Below are positions 43,124 to 55,556 of a stretch of DNA of 64,000 nt, piece by piece. The DNA lies in contig JAKGHH010000002.1 of NCBI GenBank assembly GCA_022828595.1, positions 40,518,222 through 40,582,221 of the forward strand. The letters run 5' to 3'. This DNA comes from Nelumbo lutea (Eukaryota > Streptophyta > Magnoliopsida > Proteales > Nelumbonaceae). A model generated the notes under the pieces. That model was given only the letters and a program-made list of their open reading frames with translations, had not been told where the DNA came from and ran no database searches. A program made the position numbers and the translations under genes. How positions within the stretch are numbered: position 1 is the first letter of the stretch; each line of letters opens with the position of its first letter.

Positions 43124-46100
43124 TTCTATACTGTGATCTTAACCAAGTATAATTTTTTCAAGTTAAACTATTAGGCTCTAAAATAGCATATTCAATACTA
43201 TGCATTTTCATTCTCATTGTGTCCTTGTTGGTATTTTATATTGTGGGGGTGTGGTGTATTTTAAAATATAATAATTTGTATGTAAGGTATAGTGAATCAA
43301 AGGGATACAAAGGTAATAAAATGTTGTCCGTTTTAGAACTTGAAAAATATGTACACATTCAAAAAATATGATATTTTTGTGTTTTAAAATAAAAAATCAT
43401 AAAATTCTCGATTTTAGAAAATGTCACTCTAAAAATACATAAAAGCGTGATTAAAAACAAAGTTCAAAACATTATAATATATAAATAAAAAAGATCCACC
43501 ATTTATGTTATACATATTCAAAATTGTTATTATTTATCAATCATTAAAACAAAATATATACTTTTTCTTGAGACATGATTAACTATATTTATAAAAAATG
43601 GAATCTACATATATGATGTTTGTATAATTACATGTGTAATCTTTTTACCAACCAACATGTAATACCCAAAATAGCGCTTAATGACTTGTGTAATATATAA
43701 TAGGTTATTCTCCTAATCAACATGTAGTAACGAATTAATCTATTAATCATCATGTAATATACAATGATCAAAATTTTAATACAGTATGCATTTTATTAGG
43801 CATATTATTTAGTATCTTTTGGGTTTTAAAATGAATCATCTATTTTTTAATAAATAAATATATATAAACTAATTTTAAAAAAATTAAAAGTAAATATAAA
43901 AAACATAGTTTTTAGTACTGATACACCTCTACTAATTAATACACTGAGGTGAAACAAAACCATAAATGACAAACAAATACTTTTAAATGCTATTGTTATG
44001 AATAACAAAATTGAATTATGAGCGGTCTCCAACTTTGGTAATGTTCTAACTCTTATGAACAATGTATCATTTCAATAAAGGGGAGAATAAAACAAATGCA
44101 TAGATATAAACTTTAAAATGAAGTGATTAAGTAAGGCATAGATCTATTGTCAATTACAAATCAAAATACTTTTAGAATGCTATGTGTCTAATAACATGTT
44201 TTTTTATTTTCCATGTATAGGTTGAGAGAAAGTAGTCTTATAACTATTAACGTTTAGCGTTTTAGTGTAAAAGTAAAATTATTTCATTTTATCATTCCTG
44301 TTCAAGCATTCCAACTAGAACTTGAAGATGAACCTTTCTAACCCTTGTTATTGACATAGTGTGCATATTTTCTAACAGCCAATTCATGCTTTGATGACCA
44401 TTGTTTGCTAACGGTAAACCTTTTTCAATACAAGAACTAGGTGGAGTTTTTTTTTTTTTTTCTCATGCCATTGTTCACTCCCACATTCTCTTTTACAATG
44501 GAAAATCTCTCATTCTCTTTCATATAATTTTTTGCCACTTGGTGTATTCTCTGACGACCAAACGCACCATCCAATGGCAACTAAGTATAGATTTTTCCTA
44601 TTTTTCTCATACCATTCTCACTCCCATTCTTTTTTAAGGTGGAAAATCTCCATGCCCTTTGATGATATTGTGTGTTTCTTCTCTAGTGGTCAATACACCT
44701 TCTGACGGCCATTCTTCACTAGCGATCAATCTCTTCCAACCCAATAATTAGGAAACCATGTAGAGATTTTTTTTTTCTTTTTTTCTCATACCTTTCTTAC
44801 TTTAGTTATTTTTTAATGTCAAAAATCTCTAACCCTAATTAGATTATAAGTTGTTTCTATAATTTTATCTAAGCCAATTGATATTATTTTGGCACTCAAT
44901 TTTTATTTTACTAATTGCTATTAGTTATAGGGCTGGACATTGTTTCTCTTCACATTGACAAACTTTGTTTTTGTTGGTGAACATGGCTATTCTCACTATA
45001 AATTTGTAAATCCTACTACTTAGTTTTTCATGATTAGTTATCCATGTGTCATCAAGTTTATAAACCTAAAAATTAAACCAATTCATAGAGAAAATAAGAG
45101 GTCCATAAATAAATATTTATATTCAAACACCCATAAATAACATGAAGTAATATGAATTCAAAAATCAAAGGAAAAGCCAAATACTAGTTCTTTTAAAGTT
45201 TCTCTTAAAATTTTATATTTCATTGAATTTCTTTAATGTGTAAATGTGTTTATTAATACATGTATAAGTTTTCAATTGACTTATAAGTTTTCCTCTTATA
45301 CGAATTTGAAATACAAGCTAAAATTTTGTTCTTGTGGAAAAAATTTATAATTTGAGTTTCACATACGCCAACTGTTAGTGCCTTTGACTTTATGATTATT
45401 TTGGTCATGCTTCCAAAGGAAAAAAAAAGATTAACGGTGAAAAAAGGAGAAAAGGAAGGAAGATCATAGCAAAGAACGGTGGGGAGAAAAGGAGAGATGA
45501 GAAAAAGATCTTTTTAAAAACCATAGAGTTAGAATTATATGTTAGTGTTTGACGTGGGGGAGAGTTGTTCTCCTTTTATAGAGAGGATTCTAAGGCTATC
45601 AGGAGAAGATCCTGAAAAAGGTCTTTCCCTATTAGGAAATGAAATCTTTATCCTCAAGTCAACTATCGAGTAAATTCCACTAAGGTTTCGTCACATGTCT
45701 AGCAAGACTCTCTAGGAATAGAGTTTCATTTCTCTAAGGATTCTCACATAACACGTGTTGGCTACACCCTTCATGGATTCTGTTACAACCATGTATCGAA
45801 ACTTTTGGTTGATTGATCTATTCAAATGTTTCTATGTTATTTTGACAAAACATCATAGATGTGGCTTACTTGCTCTAGCACTTTAAGTGTCTCTCGCTTG
45901 TTTAATCTAACAACTCTATTTTTCCAGTTGGGATTTTTTTACGTAGTCTTTGTTTAAGGTTTCTATTGCAATTTCGGTGATAATGAGTTATATGTACTTA
46001 CACCAACTAATCCAAATATATTGTTTTACACTTGTCTCGGTACACGTGTCATCGTCACTAATCATTCTAAATAGATTGTTCTTGTTATTATTATTATAAT

Positions 46101-46160
46101 TTGTATTTGCATATATGTAATGACTTAGGAACAATGAAAAAAATGCAATAGTTTGTGTTG
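43124..46160. other. AT-rich intergenic stretch
   Basis: No gene. It contains the degenerate tandem repeat at 44385-44830 and a segment at 45500-45790 with mixed composition (aggaatagagtttcatttct, cacatgtctagcaagac) that looks like an old LTR or leader but has no partner in the window. Confidence 0.5.
44385..44830 (+). repeat. Degenerate tandem repeat, three units of about 145-180 bp
   Basis: Each unit has tgac(g)gccatt...ctagcg-like start, an agattttttttttc run, tctcataccattctcactccc (anchors at 44461, 44605, 44784) and ggaaaatctc. Units differ widely, so the array is old. The matching open stretch at 44401-44637 is not a gene. Confidence 0.75.
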
Positions 46161-46168
46161 TTACTAAT

Positions 46169-46241
46169 TCTCAAATAACCATTCAACTTGAAAGCTCAAG
46201 TTGTTAAGTGATGTCCTTAAATATATTGATATTCTCTAATA
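46169..46241 (-). repeat. 73-bp LTR of the miniature element, left
   Basis: Starts tctcaaataaccattcaact, ends attctctaata. About 78% identical to the right copy by direct comparison. Ends are not the usual TG...CA. Confidence 0.8.
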
Positions 46242-46385
46242 TGCCCTCTCAAATGAAAGCTCATTAGGCTTGAAGTGTGAACAAGAACAAGCTCACCCAT
46301 AACCTTGTGTTGAAACTTAATTAATTATAATGGGGATAATGAGGATCAAACACTAGACCACTTGGTCAAAGTGGCTCTAATACCA

Positions 46386-46458
46386 TCTTAAAAAACCATT
46401 TAACCAAAAAGATTAAACTGTTAGGTGAGGTCCTTGAATAGGTTGATATTCTTTAATA
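46386..46458 (-). repeat. 73-bp LTR of the miniature element, right
   Basis: Starts tcttaaaaaaccatttaacc, ends attctttaata; directly follows the PBS at 46373-46385. Confidence 0.8.
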
Positions 46459-46463
46459 CTAAT

Positions 46464-49400
46464 TAATATAGATAAATGTTTGATGTCATTTAATTCTAAG
46501 TCATCTTAGCAATTATATATTAAAGTTTGAAGACAATGTAACTATTTGTATATGTAAAATTGGTGTAAATGAATAGACTTTAATTGACCTTCTGTTAGGA
46601 ATTATTTGTATTACCATTTGGAAATGGTTAAGTGACCACTTAAATTAAGTGGAAAATGTTTACAACCATGATACATGATATTTTATTATAAAATTATCCC
46701 TATTATTATCAAATTTTTAGAAAACCATTTTTCTTGAAATAAAACTTGGTTAGAAAAAATATTGAATGTTTTTAATCGAGGCTTCACATTTTAAATATGA
46801 CTATTTTTTTAATACTAATATAATTACTCTTTATAAACTTACACTTCAAAGTACATAAGTTTATCTTTTTTGTATTCAAATATAATTTTTACCTAAAAAA
46901 AGATTAAGCATTTATATGAGACTTTGTTAGTAAGTTAGTGATAAAATACACATATAAGTCATTAATATAAGGTAGACAGACTAATAAAAACTATGCTTAA
47001 TATATCAATTCAATCAATATTGAGTTTATCGTAAAGATTCTTTTATATTAAGGAGACATTTATTTAAATTATAAAAAAATAAACTCTTCAAGTTGTGTAT
47101 TAAATGATTTGATTGAAATATACTTTTTTATTAACCATATTAACTAATTAATTCGTTTTAGTATCACACTCATAGTTAAAAGTATTGATACTCTTAATAT
47201 ATAAAGATTTACATATCAAGAATTAAAAAAAAATAAAATTTATATCTTTATATTTTATTCTAAAAAATTGATAAAAGACATGTGTAATCATATATAATAA
47301 TATTAAAATTCTTAATATTTAGAATTTCGACAATCAAAACATACAATATGAGACAACTGATACATAATGTACTATAATACTTTGGATTTTGACATAGTTA
47401 CTTAATTTTGGAAGTATATTAATAAAAACATATGAAAGAATCTATACCGTAAAAGGAGATAAGTTAAATTTGAGAAACAATTTATCAAGACAAACATTTT
47501 AAATTTATAAAAAGTGTATTATAGGCTTTAATTATAAGAAACCCTTTGTATTAAAAACATTTAACTTTAAATTATAAATAGTAAGATTTACATGTTATGT
47601 GCTATAAATCCTTATGCACATCTTGTCATTAATCCTTTTAACTTATTAATTAGGTCTAATGTATACTAGTTGCTAATTAAGTTGACTAACATTTCATTAT
47701 TTGTTATAAAAGATTGAATTTAAAGTATTTATTATAAATAAAAAAAGGATTTTGTAGTTAATGTTTTATCATATTTAATTTCATAGATATTTATATTTTT
47801 TACACTATGTAGTGATTTCAATTATAAGATATCTTTATTTATTCATATTAACATATCTTATTTTTATTAGTGCTTTTAAAATGATTTGAAAATATACGTA
47901 AAGATGATAAAGAACAAAAGTAAAAAATTGTTTGAGTATTTAAAAATTGAAGTGGCTTTTAATTTCAATACTCTGATTTCATAGATGTAATTGTATATTA
48001 TTATGAACTTTAGTTAATTGAAAACAAGTATTTTTAAAATATTAAATTTATTCATAAGGGTACTTAAAAATAAATTTTTTGAATTAGTTTTTCATTTATA
48101 ACTTAAGATTATATAGTTATTTGTTTCATTTTTCTTTAGTGACCTTAAATACCTAAAATATTATATTGCTTTAAAACTATTTTTAATGCTTATATATATT
48201 TGTTTATATTTCTTAATAAAGTATATAAATATGTATAAGAGATTAAGGATAAATGATTATAGAAACAATGTTTAAAATATTGTAATGTATCGATGCATAT
48301 TGAATATTAAATAATAGTTCTTAGAATGATTAATATTCTAAGTAAATGAATACAAGCATTTTTTGTTATTTTGTCATTAATAGCTAATATGACATGTTTC
48401 TTATAATCTTATTAAAACAAAAATTCAAACAATGATGTTTAGATTGACATAAATTCTTAATATATAATTTTGCTTATGAAGAGTATTAATGCCTTGAACC
48501 TTAATAGAAAAAAAATTAGTATAACTTGTAAGAATAATAATTTGATTTGAGTGTTAGATTAAGTTTATACCTTTTATAAATTTCTTTTCAATGCATAGAA
48601 AAGAGAAAAGTTTTATTGAAAACATCGATAGAATAATAATTTAAATATTATAAATAAAAAACTCATTAAGTTCAACATTTAAGTCTCAAGGGATACAATT
48701 TATATTCATTGATATAGTAGATAAAACATTGCACGTAAGCTAGTCTATAACATAATTTGCTTGATGGTAAGCATGACAAATTTAATTTTTATGAATTGTA
48801 AAACTTGATAGTATAGAATATTATCTTAGTTTTTCTCCATTTTTTAAGACTTTGAAGGGTTTCTACTTTATGTGTCATTTAATTTATATTTTTTAAAAAT
48901 TTTTAATTAAGATTATTTGAATATAATTGATTATATTTGCAAGAAATGAAATCTATATATATGATTTTTGCACGTATAGGTCTATGATGACTATCATGTT
49001 AGACTTTGAAGAGTTTCTATTTTATATATCATTTTGTTTAATATTTTTTAAAGACATCTAATTAAGAGTATTACAACAAATTTTGGTTCTAAAGGTGTTT
49101 TTTCTAGTGTCATTTTTTTAAATGCCTCTATAAATCATTTTTTCTAGTATATCTTAAAATGCTCCCATAAAATGCCACTATATCTATATTTTAACTAGTA
49201 GATTTTAAATTACCACTAAAATATATTATAAATGCCACTAATCAATTCTTTTTAAGGGTATATTTGTAATAAATTATAATTATAAGAAGTACTTAAATGC
49301 CCTAATACCTGTGCTTTATTTTTAAACATTGATTTCAATATGGTTAAGATTGTTATTCAATTTAAGAGAAAGAGTAGAAAAAAAATGAGCACGCAAACCA

Positions 49401-49560
49401 ATTTCTTTTCTTGTTTGTGCTTTGTTGTTTGTAATCTCCTTACTTCTAAAGTTCTCTATTTTTCTTTTATCCCTATAATCTCATATTTCCTTTTTGCTCG
49501 TGCAAGAGTTGCTCATTAGAAGCCATTGACACTATAACTTATGTCTCTTTTTATTCTTGA
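46464..49560. other. Very AT-rich stretch without genes
   Basis: Almost no G/C runs and no open frame above 60 codons worth noting. At 49080-49260 repeated aatgccactat-like words and a segment ending tttctagtg (49101-49109) resemble a CACTA transposon terminus, but no partner end was found. Confidence 0.5.
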
Positions 49561-49564
49561 AAGG

Positions 49565-50496
49565 ACCATTGTGAACGTTAGAAAACCGGCTCACTTGCCA
49601 CTTGGGCTGGAAATAGAATCGCCACCCACCAATTTAGGAAATGAAGGTGATGAGACCTCCGAGAGTGATTTTCAAAATGTTTTGTTTTAATAGCAACTCC
49701 TAAGTCGAAGGCATCGATCCAACCAGTCCATGTAAGACTCGGATGGGAGAGAGAAGAGGTTAGGCATCCTTCTCCCTATTGGGTTTCCCTCTTATGTGGT
49801 GGATGGCCCAAGAAGCCCATGTGGTATTTTTGAGCCCATGGATGAGGGTATTCTTGTTCAAATGAAAATAGGAAAAGGAAATAACCTTTTAGTGGTGTTG
49901 GTTGCCAAAAAGATTGGGAGAAGAGAAGAAAAAGGAAGAGAATCCCGTGCAAAAACGGAGAGAGAAAAGGAGCGGATTCTTTAAATTCTAGTCTGAGCAG
50001 TTTTCATCATGTGCTCCGATCGAAGGTTGTTTGTGGTCCGATTGAGCTGAAATTTTGCAGGCATATTCACGACTTAATGTTCTTCAATCTGAACGGTGAA
50101 GATCTGGTTTGTATCACTAGTTTGTGAGATCTGAGTCCGCGAACAGTATCTCCATTTTGGGTGAGATTTCTCCATTATCTTAAGATATTTGTTAGTTTCC
50201 AAGAAACGTATTTTCTTGATGATCTACTGATTGTATGCCTCTAGTTTTATCTAGAGAGAACCCTTGTACAATCACTTTCTTGATAGTGAAAGTTTTTGGG
50301 TGACCGTGGTTTTTTTCTTTCCCACACCGGGAAGGTTTTTCCACATAAATTTGGTTGTGTTCTTGTGTGCTTGTTCTTTGGTTTAAGCTCTACTAAATTG
50401 TTTCCTAACAGATTCACACAAAGAGGGAGAAAAATATTATTTCCGCTGTTTTTGAAAGTTGATTATAATTTGCTTGATTTCGTGATTCTCCCAACA
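49565..50496 (+). repeat. LTR-like region
   Basis: 49610-49660 has the gaatcgccaccca string found in many plant LTR elements. 50220-50340 has the typical Copia LTR end context (gagagaacccttgtacaat, gggtgaccgtgg, gggaaggtttttccacataa), ending cccaaca at about 50496. No PBS follows and no partner is in the window. May be two unrelated fragments. Confidence 0.35.
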
Positions 50497-52340
50497 CTCC
50501 CAGATCCAATGGTGGGGTCCACATGGTATATCGACAAGCAAATGGCCAAATACAAATAACCAAATCTATAAAAAAACTAACTAAAAAACAAACAATTACA
50601 AAGAAAAAAACATAAAAGAAATTCCTCCTTATTTTTACTTATCTATTTTATTTTTTCCTCTTTTTATCTCTTTTTTATTATTATTTTTTATTTTTCATTT
50701 TTGAAAATTTTTATTAGTTAATATTTATTATTTATTTTTTTTTACATTTTTTTGAATTTTAATTTTCTCGCTTCTCTTTATTTTTATCATTTTTTTTCCT
50801 TATGGAACTCTAATGATGTATTTATTTATTAACTTCTCGCTAGCCTATTCTCTTTGTTCCACCCCTTCCTAACTTGATAGTATCCCTTATTTACTAAGCT
50901 ATTCAATTAAACTCATTATTACAAATTTTCTCATTCTTATTTTATAATTTTTATTTTTCTTAACATGATATTGTCCTTTGTAACCTAGCTCCCTCTTCAT
51001 TCTCCCAATTTGCAAGAAATTGCATTATCTTGGCTCGGCTGTCATCCCTGATCATCATCCTTTACCTTCTTTGCCTGTCCACTAAATTACAATGGGTTCA
51101 TTATGGGAACTCCCCATCTCAATCTATTTCACCCGATTTCCATTATGCCACCTATTCCTCTCATGTATTTTATTTTTATTTTTATTTTTGTTTTCATTTT
51201 TTTATTGTTCTTCTGAGTTAATCAATCCCCTTCCTAAGAAGTATTTCAACCTATCCGCACTTCCTCAAATACACCTGCATCGCCGGAACATTTTATACTT
51301 CCCTGATAGTGTAAATCGATGGGGAAGAGACAATACCATGCTATTTAGTGCTTAATGAGCTGAACTAACAATCGATTCATTTAGCAGCAGCAGATAATAG
51401 ATAAGAAAGAGCTAATAATATCGAATAGACATAGCAATTAGTAAATACGACGAAGAGGCAGAGCAGCTGCATAAGAGATGGTGGTAAAAACAACCCTACG
51501 CTTAACCAACCAACGAAGCAAGGTCATTTAAATCCCCCCAAAAAAAAAGAACAACCAAGTGGGAGAGGTAACGGGAAAGAATAAAGACTTCCCTTTTACC
51601 TACCATTCAAGCGAGGAAAAAATAGAAAATAGGGGAATTCGGTGGTGATTCCACCGTCAACTTATACCAAAAAACTCTGATCCTATACTACTTTACATCA
51701 AAAGTAACAGAAAATGTAAAAAAAAATACTAAAGAAGAAATCGAACCACTAATTACCAATGAAGGAAAGTAAAAAAAAAATAAAATGAAATAAACAAAAG
51801 AATAGAGCAGAACTAAAAAAACATGCCATATTAAAGAGTAGTACAAATAAGATAAACGACAAGAAAGCAACGCTCCCCATCTTGCTCTTTATAGAGACGG
51901 CTCAACATAGTTCATTGTCGTCTCTCATGTCTGCCATTGAGCATTGCATTTGAGTAAGGGAGAGTGTCAGTCGAGGAGTAAAACAAAGAAAGGAGAAAAG
52001 GATTACCAGATGAAATTGCTTCAATACGAATGGGTATTTTGGCTTGAATTCAGTTAGTGTTGCTGGCAATGACTGGTACTGGTAAGAGTGTATATGACGT
52101 GATTCATTGAAAGGGCAAGGATGCTCCGGAATAGGTTAGGTTACCTCAACCGTTCACTACAGTGGATTACACTTCCTTCGCCGCCATTGCGGAGTAGGGA
52201 GGTGACGACAATCTCTCCCTTTTTGGACTTTCTTCTCAACTCTCCTTTTTTTATCTTACTCACTCTCTCAAAGCTTAAAGAAAAATGGGGGCGACCACAA
52301 AGCGGGCTTTTTGTACTAGTGAGTTAACGAAATTGGCGAA
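50497..52340. other. Pyrimidine-rich to A-rich intergenic stretch
   Basis: 50630-50960 is T-rich with few other bases; 51660-51870 is A-rich. Open stretches at 51030-51355 and 52121-52327 are low-complexity or unrecognised. No gene supported. Confidence 0.5.
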
Positions 52341-52349
52341 AATGGAATG

Positions 52350-52895
52350 TTTCTAGATGGATAGGCAAATGGGGGTATTTTTGGTTGAAATTTGACAGGG
52401 TGAGGTTTTTAGAGATTTTGAGTTGTTTGGTGGGGTAGGATTGGGCCAAAGGGGCCCAGATTGGGCAAATTTGGAAAGGGCTCGATTCGATGGATTTGGA
52501 ACCTTGAAATAGAATCTTGGTGTGATCAAAGAGTAAACAAAAGAATCTTTGAGTGAAATTTTACAAGGTAGAGTTTTTGAGCAATCTAAGGTGATTTGTG
52601 AGTTTAGATTGAGCTAACTAGGCCCGGATCAGGCAGACTTGGAATCCGATCAATCTGGGACCTCGAAACGGAATCTAGGTCTGGTGGAGGGGTAGACGAA
52701 AGTGTTCTGTGCTGAAATTTCAGAGGTGGGAATTTTGGGCAATCTAAGGTGATTGGTGAGGTTAGATTGAGCTAACTGGGCCCGGATCGGGCAGACGTGA
52801 AATCCAGTCAATCTAGGACATCGAAACGAAATCTAGGTAGGAGGGGTAGACGAAAGTGTTCTGGGTTGAAATTTCACGGGTGAGTATTTTGGGGT
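52350..52895 (+). repeat. Tandem repeat, three to four units of 154-169 bp
   Basis: Unit anchors ttgaaatttgacaggg (52384), gtgaaattttacaagg (52553), gctgaaatttcagagg (52711) and gttgaaatttcacggg (52865). Units share caatctaaggtgat, gattgagctaact, gggcccggatcgggcaga and aacggaatctagg. Divergence is lowest between the second and third unit. Confidence 0.88.
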
Positions 52896-53122
52896 GTCTG
52901 GGATTTGATGATTGTGTCTGATCTAATGGTTGAGGTGTAAGTGGGGGCCGATTGGGGTTATCGAATAGGTATTGGGCAAGTTTAACGATGGATCTAAAGT
53001 CTTTAGGGCTGAAAGTTAGGCTTTCTAGGTTTTTAGGTGTTTTGGATGGATCAGAAGGGTCTGATCGGGGATTTCGGGTATATTGGAGGTTCAGGCGATG
53101 GCCGAGCAAAAATCAGGTGCTG
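52896..53122. repeat. LTR-edge-like segment next to the tandem repeat
   Basis: Ends tcaggtgctgaca at 53122; on the other strand this is tgtcagcacctgatttttgc, a common start of plant Gypsy LTRs. The tandem repeats may therefore lie in a long LTR. No PBS, second LTR or target duplication seen. Confidence 0.35.
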
Positions 53123-54280
53123 ACAACCATCCATTGAAAGCTTCTTGCTACAGGTTCACGCCTATTTTTTGTTTGTAAAAGAAACCTTCGCTAAAGGCTC
53201 CCAACCCTATGTTCATCATCTACTTATGGTAGAATTCAAAGAACCCTTATTTGTTCGATCCTGACCCTATGTTCACATCCTTGTTTTTATCTGCTCTCGA
53301 CCCTATATCCACGTCTAGTTTTTGTGGCTACTTGTTCGATTCTACCCAAGAACTATTACTTGGTTTATTTGAACCATTATTTCGCTCCATCAGGTCTTTT
53401 TAGTTTCCCCCAATTTTTAATAGTTTTTTAATATTTTTTTATCCAACCTAACTTGAGTTTATCATTGAAACTACACCATTTCTTCTTGAGTGAAGGAGTC
53501 ATTGGTCCTCTTAAACTTAACCTATAGTTGGTTAGTTTCAATTTCTATGTTCCATATTATGTTCTCCTATGGTAGAGACTGTATACATGTGACTATTTTT
53601 CTTAATGTTGTGAAGGAAAAATAAGCATCATGCCCATGCAATATTTCAGTTTTGATAAATATATTGTTTATCGAAGAAACACACCTTCAATTGAGACATA
53701 AATAGAATTGTTGGGGCGTATTAAAAGGATATTAAAATCATCGATGATCAATGTTATTCTATGCCCAACGTTGGCTTAACTTGTGGATCTTAAATTTTGA
53801 ATTAGTTATGTTTTATCTTACCCTTAGAAAGGCTGAAGTTTGCATTGAAGGGTTGATTCAAATTTATGTACTGAAATGATTTGTTGTTTGTGTTCCTTTT
53901 GTCCTTTCATTGATTGCATATTTCCTTGTTACAAGAATAATATTATTTTAACAAGTACTTTCTTTTAATGGTAGAGACCACTGAACCCAAATTGTAACCT
54001 TCTTCTATGCAAAAACTTACTTCCTACTTAGAAATCTATTTGGTAAAAAAAATTGATTTCTCAATGACAAATGTGTTTGTGTTTTCTAAATTTATTTTTC
54101 TTTTCTTTTTCTCCTTAGACTTTTATTCAAATGGATACATGTATTAGATCCTGACATGAATATAGGGTGAAAAAATAGGTATACCATACTCTTGCTATAT
54201 TCAACAGGTTCTTGCTTTTGTTGCATTCAAACCCATAATATTACCCTCTTTCCGATGATGATGTTTCCAGATACAACTCA
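53123..54280. other. Intergenic, nothing recognised
   Basis: AT-rich. A short irregular repeat of gaccctatgttcac-like words occurs at 53203, 53263 and 53299. No gene. Confidence 0.5.
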
Positions 54281-54284
54281 AGGG

Positions 54285-54395
54285 AACATGATGTGGTAGA
54301 TAGCTTTCATTTGGCTAATGAATTTGGGTTGTTGTTTGTTGTTGGTTCTCGTTGCTTGTACTTAATAAATTTCTGGTTTACCAAAAAAATTAAGG
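54285..54395 (+). mobile_element. LINE 3' end fragment
   Basis: Ends gtacttaataaatttctggt then ttaccaaaaaaatt, the typical plant LINE 3' tail. Only about 110 bp. Low coding content. Confidence 0.4.
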
Positions 54396-54717
54396 ATATT
54401 TTCATTCACCAAGACACCATAGGCTTCAAGTTAATTAATTTGAATGTCAAGACTGGAACTTTCAATGTATGGTGGGACATAGTCCATAGATGCCATATGG
54501 TGTTTCTACAACTAGGGATGCTAATAATAAAAAAACAGTAATGGGATTTTATTGTATAGGTGTTAATGGAGTTTGGCAAGTTGGTTGGTTATAAGAGGAA
54601 ATGGGTGGAGTTGATGGGCTAATAATAAAAATGTTCGGTATGTTGTGGAAATAAGTGCCACACTTCTTGATGCGGAGATAGTAGCTCTAAAAAGCTAAAA
54701 GAAATAAGTGCTTGATA

Positions 54718-55469
54718 TGTGATGAAGGGAGATTTGGCCCGATCTTGCAATCACTCCACGTGGTAAATCAAAACAGCTCGGACAAACAGTGCATCCAAGG
54801 CATGGGTGTCAAAGGAACCAGCAATCCGAGCTCCCTTCTAGGAGACTCGAGCTCCTTACAAAGAGCTCGAGCCTCACAAGTAGTGACCCGAACTGGCCCA
54901 CCTCATGGCAGTTCGGGGCACTCCCTATCCGAACTCAAGACTTCACCTCGCCTCGCCACTCCTGCACTTCGCCTCCCAAACGCCAGGCTGACCGAACGTA
55001 CCACACCTGACACCGAGGGTGTCCGTATCCAAGGGCACCGCACCTGACTGACTTGGGATCTGACGCTTGACAGCCGCACTTCAAACGGCCTCCTGCCACC
55101 GCCACCTGCCACCATCGTCACCAGTCATAGAGATGACTCCGACAAAAGGAGCAGTGGCGGTTCTGCCCAGCCAGAAGGGATGACATCCGAACTGGCAGGA
55201 ACTCAGAAATAATCATGCCCGATCTGACAGAGCTTGGAAGTGAGTGCGCGAGGTGGTTATAAAAGGCTCCCGACCCCCCAAGAACAAGGTATGCAAACTC
55301 TGCGCTATCTGGTTTTCATTTTGCCTTTGAAAGATTCTAACTTGAGCTTCAGAGCCTCCACACCGGGCCTCCCTCGGAGCGTTTTCACCCTCTTGGTTTC
55401 AGGTTCCCCGCAGCTCTATTCAGAGGCCAGGTCATTGACAACTAGGACCAGCCGGATTGTGCACCATCA
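54718..55469 (+). repeat. Tat-type 5' LTR
   Basis: Starts tgtgatgaagggagatttgg (start estimated) and ends caccatca just before the PBS. TATA box tataaaag at 55258-55265. Rich in gagctcg and gttcgggg words. The partner LTR is not in the window. Confidence 0.7.
55258..55265 (+). promoter_or_regulatory. LTR TATA box
   Basis: tataaaag in gtggttataaaaggctcccg, about 205 bp before the LTR end, a usual place for the retrotransposon promoter. Confidence 0.65.
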
Positions 55470-55471
55470 AT

Positions 55472-55490
55472 TGGCGCCGTCTGTGGGAAA
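55472..55490 (+). promoter_or_regulatory. Primer-binding site
   Basis: tggcgccgtctgtgggaaa, the standard primer-binding context of plant Gypsy elements of this type, one or two bases after the LTR. Confidence 0.9.
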
Positions 55491-55556
55491 TCGCTTCTAA
55501 AAGCCTCCCTCTAAAACTCTCATAACCTCCTATTCTTCCAGAAACCCCAACCCTCA

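Larger units (their letters stand above)
46169..46458 (-). mobile_element. Miniature LTR retrotransposon (TRIM/SMART-like), 290 bp
   Basis: Two 73-bp terminal repeats (46169-46241 and 46386-46458, differing at about 16 positions) enclose 144 bp. Perfect 5-bp target duplications ctaat at 46164-46168 and 46459-46463. On the minus strand a Met-tRNA-type PBS (tggtattagagcc, 46373-46385) follows the right LTR, and a purine-rich tract (gagagggca) precedes the left LTR. No coding capacity. Such size fits the smallest known LTR elements of plants (family knowledge). It must be mobilised by another element. Confidence 0.82.

Noticed and set aside
45500..45790. Possible virus-derived or LTR leader segment
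   Set aside because: No reverse transcriptase, coat or movement motif and no paired repeat; composition alone is not enough.
51030..51355. Two overlapping open frames rich in Phe/Tyr/Leu
   Set aside because: Translations of pyrimidine-rich simple sequence.
54540..54690. Possible LINE RNase H trace left of the Tat LTR
   Set aside because: Only short weak resemblance with several stops, no diagnostic motif.
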